Shown: positions 35,416-44,818 of the stretch, piece after piece
Position numbering within the stretch: position 1 is the first letter of the stretch
How the letters are laid out: each line of letters starts with the position of its first letter
Origin: Pseudevernia furfuracea
Lineage: Eukaryota; Ascomycota; Lecanoromycetes; Lecanorales; Parmeliaceae
DNA: 64,000 nt
Direction: 5' to 3'
NCBI GenBank assembly: GCA_022315425.1
Contig: JAIUPT010000021.1
Span: forward strand, 434,001 to 498,000
Notes under the pieces: model-generated
Seen by the model: the letters and a program-made list of their open reading frames with translations, nothing else
Told to the model about the DNA's origin: nothing
Databases searched by the model: none
Translations under genes and position numbers: made by a program

Positions 35416-36494
35416 AATAACAGCGCCTATTCGACGTGGAACGTCTGAGAATCTGGAGGGTGGGACCGAGAAAGGAAGGAAGTCGTTAGATCTTCAGGCC
35501 CATCGGAGAGGCGAGGTTTGGATGGGATGAAAGTATGATTAATTTTTGTCAAATTGTTCAAGTGATGAACACAGTGTTAAGTGTTGTGTCAAAGAATGTC
35601 GAAGATAGGAGTGTTTGAAGAGGCAGGTATGATTTCCTCTCGGAGTAACATCGTTGCATATCCAGCAGCACGTGACGAAGCTCGGTCCGGAGGATGAGGA
35701 CGCGTGACTACCTTACTTTACCTCCGTGATTTCATGAGGTATTCTAAGCACTTAAGAATGCGCCTAGCTCGATCAATCCGAAAGTAATATTCGAACATAA
35801 GGAAGGGGTTAGTATGTCAAAAAGGTGGGTACACGTATCAGGTCGCTTTACAACATAGTCAATGGCAAACACTCCTGGAAGTCGGGATGTCATAAATCTT
35901 TTGCTTTCCGACATGTTTTTGCGATCAAGGAATTGACTCACGATGCATAGGTAAATTTTGCGAGGGAAATCGTGGTTGCTCAATGTTGAGGATGAGATAC
36001 CTTACCCCAGCTAAGAACTCGACACGGGCCTACGAGAAATTTGAACATACACTATGCTGCGTTGGCTCCACGAGGGTCTATTGTCTAGTCCTAAGCATAG
36101 ATTCACGGGAAGACATGAATACCGTTCGACTTTCAACACTTTGGCTTGAAGGAGAAAGTCATTGATCGCTACAGGTGGCAGAGTCGGAAAATCCAAGAAA
36201 GACCACTGAATTCTTAATGGCAGATTTCTGCATGGTATTCGGAGTTAATGAAAAAGCGAAAAAATCCTGCTTGTCTTGCCATGTACTGGTTACCATTATC
36301 AGCGCCGCTGGCCATCTTCTCACCCCGTCCCTGCCGGACTCCCCTGTCCATGAATGTTGTGACTTATTTCCTGGCGAATCGCTCTTGGCTTCGCGATCCC
36401 AGTCATTTCATGTATGTTATGCTATGTACCGGCTGCTGCCGTAAGCTGCTATGTCCTGAGCACATTCCCAATTCCGTCCCCTCCACGCTCCTTC
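35416..36494. other. intergenic, possible F-box exon relic
   Basis: Apart from the weak F-box-like frame starting at 35983 (-), nothing is supported. Confidence 0.35.
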
Positions 36495-36755
36495 TTAACC
36501 CATCCTCGCCGGTAATTGCGAATCATGAAATCTCGGCTGTGTATTATGCGCCGGCGACTGCCGATATGCTCCGCAGGCTGAACAGGTCACCGGAGGTCCG
36601 CGCGGCAGATTCGTGCCGCAGTGGCCGCAGTAGAAGATGATCTCCATAGGCCTCTCGGATGGCGCTGTGGAAGGAAAGACGGAGAGGTAGGGTTTGGGTG
36701 CGATCTTTTGAGGGTCTAGGGCTTGGTCTTCATCTTGCCGTGAGGCGCGGCCCAT
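36495..36755 (-). CDS. small zinc-ribbon peptide
   Basis: A frame of 86 codons, or about 50 if the second ATG before EIIFYCGHCG is used. It holds IIFYCGHCGTNLPRGPPVTC followed by SACGAYR: two CxxC knuckles 13 residues apart, as in small zinc ribbons. The remainder is polar. No neighbour suggests a role. The zinc ribbon argues that it is coding, but no splice or expression evidence exists in the sequence. Confidence 0.45.
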   Translation of the reverse strand: MGRASRQDEDQALDPQKIAPKPYLSVFPSTAPSERPMEIIFYCGHCGTNLPRGPPVTCSACGAYRQSPAHNTQPRFHDSQLPARMG

Positions 36756-37461
36756 GGTCTGTTAGTGTTGGGAGAGCGGAAGGTGGTGGTGGTTGTGGTT
36801 GCAAAGATGATGTTCGCTTTGATTTAAGTTGATGTGGTGGTCGCGTTGCAGGCAGCAGATGACAGGCGCGATTGGAAGTGAAGTGAAGGCTGTTAAGGAA
36901 AGTCTTGAAAGGGGAACAAGTAAATTCGATGTTGATATATACGCTGAAGATCACGCTGAAAACCTATAGTAAAGGCAATTGAAGGTTCTGGAAAACATAA
37001 AATCGAGGGCAAACCTTCATGCTTATGTTGGGCGCCGGCGAGAAGAAAGCGATCAATGGCATAATAAGCATTCTTTGGCGCAGGAACAAGGTAGTCACTG
37101 TTATGGAACAAAGGCGCAAGAGGTTTGCCATTATGTTTTGTCAAAGGCTGCAAAGTGTGGCGCCATGTTCAAGGATGAAAGGTCCAAAGGGAGAACAAAG
37201 CGTGATATCACGCTTTGAGCAAATAATGCTTCCATTTGAAAAGAAAAGGAGCCTGCGCCGATACTACCACAAATGAGGCGACAGGTTTGGTGGCAAAGGA
37301 GGAAAACGAAGACAAAGTCAAGCGTGATCAGAATCAATTGGAATAGCAGTCGTGGCAGTAATGTACAACCTATGTTAAAGCGCGATTTTGGTACCTGTTG
37401 TTAACCCTTCTCATCAAGAGTCCCAACAAAGCAGTTTAGGTCTCCAAGACGAGATACTCAC

Positions 37462-37683
37462 CTGTCACAATATCATTTGCGAGCTGAATGGAACGTATGA
37501 CCTTACCGAGACCACATACTCACCCATTTTAATCCCATCTGCAAGCTGATTGACTCTCTCCCCACTTGGGTAAAAGGACTCACCTGAAGATGTGCAAGGT
37601 ACCCCAGTGTTCCCAGCACCGCCATGAATCTTCTGTGGATTCATACTCTCAAAAAGGTATATGAGCATAGCATATCTCTTCAT
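37462..37683 (-). other. possible microexon gene, two repeated 22-nt units bounded by splice signals
   Basis: On the minus strand, two related 22-nt units (37545-37524 and 37483-37462; CTTGCAGATGG... and CTCGCAAATGA...) are each preceded by CAG and followed by GTGAGTAT, so each looks like an internal microexon of one duplicated module about 62 bp long. A longer upstream frame (MNPQKIHGGAGNTGVPCTSS, from about 37646) ends at a GTGAGTCC donor. If spliced, the units would encode LADGIKMG-like and LANDIVTG-like octapeptide segments. No start-to-stop model could be completed. Confidence 0.3.
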
Positions 37684-37930
37684 ACTAGATCGTGTTGGGG
37701 AGTACAGAAAGACAGCAGGTACTGTGGCTTGTACTTCTTTCTTGCCTAGGCTATTTGCCTACTTTGCATCACATCGATGGACACCCATTGCCAGATTGGT
37801 CACCATGGCTCCTCAGATTCATGGACACAACCATGCACTGAGACCCGCTTTCGAGAAGTTACGCAAGGGCATGATACCACAGATCCGTACTCCAACCACC
37901 ATGCACCGCGCAGACCAATACTGCGCTTCC

Positions 37931-38312
37931 TTATGCATACGGGGCGTACAGCAACGATGGCTCCCCCGTTTGATTGATGACCACGTAGTTGTTCGCAAAG
38001 AACGGGAAGCCCACCAGAATCGGATCGGTCACGTTCTGAATACTCGGGTTACAGTACCCAGCTACGTCTCGTCAGGGACCGAATGTTGCATGGAATTAAT
38101 GAATGAACAAGTCGGGCAAAAAGTGAAAAGGACTCACCTGGCGGCGAGAAATCCGGAAGCGAAGAAGCGTTTATCGGGGGTCCGATCAAGGATTCGTCTG
38201 CAATAGTGGCGGTATCGTTGTCGATGTGCAAAGCGAGGTCAGGTAGTGTTGCGTTGCAAGGGACGAGCCTGGATCGATAGAAATCCGGAGTCAGCGTTGG
38301 ACATTCACGGGA
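37931..38312 (-). CDS. 3' part of a hypothetical gene, 5' end missing at the repeat-block edge
   Basis: Two exons fit in phase. Exon 38312-38138 encodes a segment with CPTLTPDFYRSRLVPCNAT, then LHIDNDTATIADESLIGPP. After an intron (38137-38062, 76 nt, GTGAGT...CGTAG) comes exon 38061-37931, encoding AGYCNPSIQNVTDPILVGFP, then VVINQTGEPSLLY and a stop. Three cysteines and several NxS/T sites suggest a secreted or extracellular domain. Upstream of 38312 there is an acceptor-like AAATAG, then within 60-70 bases the sequence turns into AT-rich mutated repeat DNA, so the N-terminal exons are absent. I do not recognise the family. It is probably a relic truncated by repeat insertion. Confidence 0.5.
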
Positions 38313-40318
38313 CTATTTCTGCTAGCCTTGACTTGTCTGGCAGCCAAGATGTGACTTAAGACGACTCAGAGTTCGGACTGTGGTTATCATAAGAAAAATT
38401 TATCACTGAAGTGATCATCGAGGAGGACTTCGGGCACTTGACTGTAATAGACTTTGACGATCGATGACGGGACAATTATATTGTGCCCGGCGTCTATGTC
38501 TGCGAACAGCGAAACAGCAAAACAGACGATTAAAATAAAGAATCTTCGTCGATGAAACGTCACGCATCGAGAGCAACATATGCTTTGATGTTTATACGCA
38601 TATTCTCGATAATAAAGTCTACATTATCAATAGCTCAATGATCGTTCGTACTGTTCAGGGACGCTCTGGCGAGCTGCCCTACGTATTGATTATAATCAAT
38701 ATCGTCAAATTCGATACTAATCGAGTCGTTCGAATTTATAGCTTTGAAGTTTAAGACGAAGATTTGTATTTTCGAGATGAAAAAAGAAGTTGATAAGACT
38801 TGAGCTGAAGCTCGAAGATGTGAAATTAATCTTTGATCGTCGATATCAGATCTGAATTATAGAATTATAAGAGATATCATATCGTAGATGAATCGAGAAC
38901 GCAGACTTAAAAGTTCAATAAAGAGCTATTCACGAAAATACGAAGATATACTGTTTATACTACTTATTAAAACATTATCGAATATGAGACTATCGATAAT
39001 AATAATTTTAGTGATTAATTACTTATCGATTACATCTTCTTTATACGCAGCTACGAAAAAATTATTTATTTATTTAATCGTACGACTCTTAGTGTAATTA
39101 TACGTAACTCGTTTGCTGAAATTCATTTCAGTAAGATTTGAATCGAGAATTCATTTAAAGCGTTTAATTAAAGAATCTTAAGCTTATATTAAATACTTCA
39201 AAAAGCAATTCTCATAGAAAAAAAGAGCTCGTATTAATTTTCAAGATTATATTCTGCTCTTTAATGATTACTATAATATTTCACTAAAACACTAACGATT
39301 AAACTGTAGATATGTTAGTGTTTCTGCGCTGAATAATCAATTTAAAAGAGTGAGTTTTGTCTTGGATTGTAGATAGAGTCGTATAAGCAAATAGAAAAAT
39401 GACGTAGAAGCAATACATGATGTTAGAATACTCTACGTTTGAGATCGTACTGTCAAACAACGAGGGGATGAAACTAGAAAGACTATGACAAGGACCAAGA
39501 AGGCAACATCTGGACTTTAGCTTCGTATGAATCTTGTAATAACAACTAGAGCCGTAATCACAAATTAAAGCGCATACGCGGCTCTGCGATATGGGATGCA
39601 TAAAGACGAGACACGTTCAATTATCCGTCTTCTTCCATGTTCTGTTTCTGGGGCTATGACCTGTTACGGCCAAAGCGTAAGATTTCCTGATTGATAAATG
39701 GTTAGGAAACAAAATGCGGATACCAGTTCAGCGGCCTGAACTCAAAGTTTGCTCTAATTTCCCCTGAGATTGAGAAGTCAGATAGGTTGATCCTTACACG
39801 AGAATAGATTCAAGCAGCGGTCCCACAAGACACTTTGACCCTTCAGACTATCACACAATGCGTAGGCCATTTAGTAGTAGTCTTCTCCGGTTCTAGCGTT
39901 CAAGAAGTCAGTAGTAAACCTCATCGAGAGCCTATCCGAGATCATGGCGATAGAACGCTACCTTTGCTTTGACCTACTCGTCTTTAGTCTACAAGTCCTG
40001 CGGCAGACGTCTTGCGATCTTTAGTAGCATAGTCGTGTATCACGCTCAGACACAGTCTCATTCTCATCTCAGCTTTTGAAAAGTCATAGCTTAATGAACC
40101 GATTCAAGCGTATCGAGTTGCCGTAATTATCGCCAAGTCGTTATTTGACTGTCAGCTGCCGCTTCCAGTTTGTAGTCCTTGACCATGCTTCACGGAAAGT
40201 ACTGTAGCCCTCTGATTTGACGCAACTGATATGATCTTTCTCTAATGTTTTTTCAAACCGTGCTGCACTACGATCTCGATCGATGTTCAAGTCGCAATGA
40301 CGCATAATGACACGCAGT

Positions 40319-41095
40319 TTAGAGTATCTCACGATGCTTCTGAGGCAGCACTTCGGCAACGAACCTCTCATCCTCGGGTTCCTCTCCATCCCCGCTCTTC
40401 TCTTCATCTTCTTCGTTGTCATCGCTGTCGTCATTATCCTCCTCTTTACTCTCTTCGTCTTCATTTCACAGCTTTATGACCTCGTCCAAGTTCTCGAAAA
40501 TGCAATAACCGTCCGTCAATCCTTGTAGCTCTATTAACTTATTATCGTATCACGATCTCAGCCTCTCGAATTCTTTATAGTTCAAGCTTTTTAGAATATC
40601 AAACATTATCGATATCAATTTCTCTTCTGACTGATAGTGTTTTTTAATCTCACGATTTATAATCTCATTGCTCAAATATATTGACTTTTCAATTTTTCTT
40701 AGCGTCTTTAATGCACTTTCTTTGATCTTAAAGCTAAAAGTTCTTAAACATCTCATTCGAATTGTCTCAAAGCACCCTTTAATGCTATCTATCGCCTCTG
40801 AGATCATATCAAATGCATGTGAATTCTTTATGCGATTATATGTGACGTTTAGTGTCTTTCATGTCGACTTCGAAAGATAGTCGAAATTCACGACTTTGAC
40901 GCGCTTAGCTGCGGCGATGCGATCAACTTCTCGTTGAACGAGGGAAGCAATATCGGGGTAGGCTTTCGCGACTGCAATAAGGAGATTTGTAATTGTTCGT
41001 GAGTTGATACTGTCGACGAGCTCCGGGAGCTTTGAGGGGTCGACGACATCGATATCCCTTTCCGAGCGGGCACGCTTGGCTGGGCGACTGGACAT
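40319..41095 (-). pseudogene. mutated 258-codon gene with acidic C-terminus, three in-frame TGA codons
   Basis: One continuous minus-strand frame runs from the ATG at 41095 (MSSRPAKRARSERDIDVVDP) to a TAA at 40319. It is interrupted three times by TGA only (about 40860, 40551 and 40446), each where Trp would fit. The first falls in YLSKST-stop-KTLNVTY. The N-terminal part has a nuclear-localisation-like KRAR, then LPELVDSINSRTITNLL and helical segments; the end is an Asp/Glu-rich stretch (DNDDSDDNEEDEE). TGG-to-TGA matches the CpC mutation type seen in the nearby LTRs. The layout reminds me of multi-copy fungal nuclear proteins, perhaps distantly of Cut8/Sts1, but I do not recognise the family with confidence. 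Confidence 0.6.
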
Positions 41096-41308
41096 TATGA
41101 ACGAGAAATTTACTGCAAATGAGGGGACTCTGCTCACAACAATGAGTGGATTTTCTCTACTTCCTAATCGTGACGCTCAAAGATAGCGTCTTGGCACTCC
41201 ATCAACTTTCTCAGAGGGTTCGGTCGCTACTAAGCGAGACGGCTTATCCGAGAGTAGGGTTAGGGCTCTATTAGCGCGGTTCAGGATTCGTTACTTTCAT
41301 CGATCTTT

Positions 41309-41440
41309 GTTGAATAACAGATCATCAGATCGTCTAGATAATGCTCTAAGGAGGTAAGAATATATGAAGTGTAAAACTCATTAAGTGTGTGTCGTTGCCA
41401 AGCCGCTAGTAGATAGAGCTAATTGTCACTATCTTCAACA
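41309..41440 (-). repeat. 3' LTR of the TRIM-like element
   Basis: Left copy, the less mutated of the two: it retains TGTTGAATAACAG where the right copy has TATTGAATAATAG. Confidence 0.85.
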
Positions 41441-41642
41441 CTCTCTCTCGATCAGACTCTCTATACTAATTAGTGATGACGACGATATAGAGTGTAATAG
41501 CTCGAAAGATGTCCTCGAAAGTAGACATGACGTCGAAAATGAAAGTCATAGTCGTAATAGAAGAAGAATGTGATCGAGTGATTTCTGTTGAAATCGAGAA
41601 ACCGAGAAATCGAGATCTTGACGTGTTAAAATGTTGAGAATT

Positions 41643-42635
41643 TGTCTGACTACCCTATAGTCTCTTATCGATGTTCTCCAAGCTCTTCTTTAGATAGACT
41701 CTCTCTGACAAGTGATTCTGTTCGTGAGACACTGAGAATATTGTCTGACTACTCTATAGCCCCTTGTTAGTGCTCTTCAAGCTCTTCTCTAGATAACAAC
41801 ACTTCACTTCAGTGATCTTTCGCTTTATTAAGTCGTCACTCTCGCTTCTCTTACTTCACTTCAGTGATCTTTCGCTTCATTAGATCGTCACTCTCGCTTC
41901 TCTCATAAGAATATCACTTCAGTATCTTTCGCTTTATTCTCTCTTTCTCTCGATCGTTTCGTATGAGCTTGACGAGATAACGAAGGGTGAGAAAGATTAG
42001 ATTGCAGACGAAGTTATCGAGCTACGAATCAAAAGGGGCGATCGTACTCTAAGAAGAATGGGTGAGTCTGCAACTTGAATATGATGACTCCCATTGAGGA
42101 CGGCTCCCCCTGGGACGACTCCCTCTGGGACGACTCTCTCTGGGCCTCGACGTAGCTTGATGACTCCCTCTATTGAATTGATGTAGGGCGGGGTGAGAGG
42201 AAATGAATTTGAGATTGAGATATCGCATCGTACTCTCTTAGAGACTATAGAATTATTCTGTTGAGAATCGAAGAAAGAGGCTGCTGAGAATCGAAAAAAA
42301 ATTAATGCATACATATATGTCGAAAGAATGTCGTTTCGTAGCAGACTCACTGTGGAAATCGAATAATCGTCGAGTATTAGATTCGAAGATTGATAAGAGG
42401 ATTCGAATAATCTTCGTAACGTCTGATTTCGAATGATTGTCGAGAGAAGAAGAAGAATATTTCGTGTTACTCACTCAGTGAGCTTTTTATCTCGAATAAA
42501 GAAAGTGTTAACGTTTGCTCTCTAGGTTGCTCTGGTCAGAGACGAGAATCTCACTTCTTAGATTTCTTTGACTCAGCGAGGATCTCACTTCTCAGGTTTC
42601 TTTGATTATAGACGAGAATCTCACTTCTATAACAA
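41643..42635. repeat. tandem-repeat-rich interior of the TRIM-like element
   Basis: Several internal duplications are visible. One unit with TTGTCTGACTA...CTCTTC occurs at about 41643 and 41738. A 52-bp unit TCACTTCAGTGATCTTTCGC... occurs at about 41806 and 41858, with a partial third near 41914. GGGACGACTCCCTCT-type units lie at about 42100-42150. GACGAGAATCTCACTTCT units lie at about 42541, 42578 and 42613. Confidence 0.7.
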
Positions 42636-42777
42636 GTTCACCCTCGATGAACTTACTGTTATTCTCGATAAACTTTAATTGGTGTTAGATCTCTTTTCTT
42701 ATCTAGCTCTACTTGTTAGATAGCTGTCACAGTCAGTCGACTATGAGAGAGATCAGCGCTAATTCGAGCTCATAATC

Positions 42778-42910
42778 TATTGAATAATAGACTATTAGAT
42801 CGTCTAGATAATGCTCTAAGAAGGTAAGAATACATGAAGTGTGAAACTCATTAAGTGTGTGTCGTTGCCAAGCCGCTAGTAGATAGGGCTGATTGTTACT
42901 ATCTTCAACA
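42778..42910 (-). repeat. 5' LTR of the TRIM-like element
   Basis: Right copy, bordered inside by the primer-binding site at 42765-42777 and outside by the ATCTT duplication. Confidence 0.85.
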
Positions 42911-43029
42911 ATCTTTTTCTTTTTCTTTTCTCGATTGAGTCGAGTACGCGATCTTCTCTCTCCTTGTAGCAGCATATACTAACATATCACAGCTTTATTT
43001 CACAGAGTCAAATATATAGTGAACGATAA

Positions 43030-43227
43030 TGTCGAACTATGTCTAGGTCATTTTATACATGTTCTAGCGTTCTTCTATACATGTCGACTGCATATCGACT
43101 ACATGTCGTAGTTTACTTCTATATCGATGTTTATAGCATTTCTTTGTTATTTATAAGATCTTATATCTTATGAATCCTATCATAGATCTACATGCTTTCT
43201 ATTCTTTATTCACTGTAGTCTATAACA
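43030..43227 (+). repeat. 5' LTR of Copia-1b (198 bp, mutated)
   Basis: Begins TGTCGAACTATG and ends TATAACA. It is the same length as the Copia-1a right LTR (198 bp) and aligns without gaps; all differences are transitions. It is followed directly by GATTATGAGTCCG, the mutated primer-binding site. Confidence 0.9.
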
Positions 43228-44478
43228 GATTATGAGTCCGATTGACATAGAAGATAGAATTTGAATCTTTACCCTAGAACTAACATTCAGAGCACTCTTT
43301 TCAAGTATACCCAACCCACCTAGCCCACTCTATACCCTACTGATCTAGACGATGTCTGAACAAACCGAACAACAGAACATTACTAACGCCCCCTCCGAAG
43401 CAGCAATCAGAGAAAGTCTTGACTGTAATCGAAAAGATCTTTTTATATAAGAACAGATCTTTTATATTTATATCATCAAGCACAAGCTACATCATTTTAA
43501 TGCTAAATAAGATCAAGAATTAAGATCACTAATATAACTTTATTCTTGACATGTGTGAAATAACTAATATCGATAATGTTCTAATCGAACACGATACGAT
43601 ATCTATTCAAATGAATAAGAAAATAGATAAGACATTTAGCGAAAGAATCGTCTATTGAAAGACAGTCAATAAATACATTATCGATAGTATTCGTTTCTCG
43701 CTGAAATTAGGAGAACTAACCCATATCGCTAATGTGTCAGATGTCTATCAGATGGTTCAACGACTCAGAAATTAATACAAATTCAAAGAATATATCTCAA
43801 GAGAGATTCTATGACGTATCATGAGTTGTACGACTCTGAACAACTGCAAGGATATGACGGATTGAGTGAAAATCATTAAGAAGATCAAAGTCTCGCTCAT
43901 GAAGCTGAATTCGATTATTCCACAATGAATCGTAACGACAATATTCTTATATGATCTCTCATTATTTTATAACTCGTTTGTCGAAATCGTTATTAACTTT
44001 CATGACAAAGACGTCAACGAAAGGTCTTTAAAATCTGACTTTGACGACATATGCGAGAGGGTTTTGAATAGAAAGCGAAGATAGAAGGTTTTGATCATTA
44101 ATCAATTCAATTTTAAGATCTTAAAGGTCGCTGAAAAGATAAATTCGACTAACTTCAACGTCAACTTCAATTTCAAGTCGAAGTCTTAAGAGAAAGACGA
44201 AGATAAGAGAATCAAGTGTGACGAATATAACTAATTTCATGAAGGAGACTACTGAATGACCTACTCAGAAAAGACTAACCAGATCTGACGTGACAAAAAC
44301 AAAGACAGACTGATCGAATTTCAGAAGAAGAAGTCTGAAAATAAGAATAAGAACAAGAACAAAGAAAAGAAAAAGGCCTGCTATGCTATAAACGCCAGCA
44401 TCAAGAATTCTAACTTCTACTTTAACTCCGCAGCCTTCTTATATTACACATATTTTATAATCTAATATCGCGAAGATT

Positions 44479-44580
44479 TGTTAAAATATATAACAGCTAT
44501 GAGATCTTGTATTAAGTGACTAATAGAACGACTCTATTGCATAACTATATAGAAAACATGTAGTGCATAAGAAGAAAGAG
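44479..44580 (-). repeat. left fragment of the Copia-2 3' LTR
   Basis: Ends at the Copia-1a junction. Its last 27 bases (44554-44580) recur with one mismatch at the other side of Copia-1a (49464-49490). Confidence 0.85.
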
Positions 44581-44761
44581 GATGAAGGATAGAAAGCATG
44601 TAGATCTATGGTGGGATCCATGAGGTATAAGACCTCATGGATAACAAAGAAATGCTACAAACATCGGTGTAGAAGCAAACTACGACATGCAGTCGACATA
44701 CAGTCGACATGTATGGAAGAACGCTAGAACATGTATGGAATGGCCTAGACACAGTCCGACA
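44581..44761 (-). repeat. 3' LTR of Copia-1a, outer end truncated
   Basis: Starts at GATGAAGGATAG instead of TGTCATAGGC. The joint to Copia-2 LTR sequence lies in GAAGGATAG-like microhomology shared by both LTR families. Confidence 0.85.
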
Positions 44762-44818
44762 CTCCCCCTGGCTAGCCAAGCCATACCTGAGGTTATCCAA
44801 GTCTAGCTTGCATCGTTC

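Larger units (their letters stand above)
41309..42910 (-). mobile_element. non-autonomous LTR retrotransposon (TRIM-like), complete with TSD
   Basis: Two LTRs of 132-133 bp (41309-41440 and 42778-42910) begin TGTTGA (TATTGA in the right copy) and end TTCAACA. They differ only by transitions. Both outer flanks are ATCTT (41304-41308 and 42911-42915), a perfect 5-bp target-site duplication. Inside the right LTR lies CGAGCTCATAATC (42765-42777), a mutated primer-binding site. Inside the left LTR is CTCTCTCTC, the complement of a polypurine tract, so the element points to the minus strand. The 1.3-kb interior has no gag or pol similarity that I can see and is rich in short tandem repeats. Confidence 0.85.

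Noticed and set aside
37661..38206. 181-codon plus frame
   Set aside because: The opposite strand carries two well-phased exons ending in a proper stop, so this frame is their antisense.
38380..40318. Possible transposase or other known element in the left part of the mutated block
   Set aside because: I could not find catalytic motifs or terminal repeats beyond one short palindrome; naming a family would be a guess.
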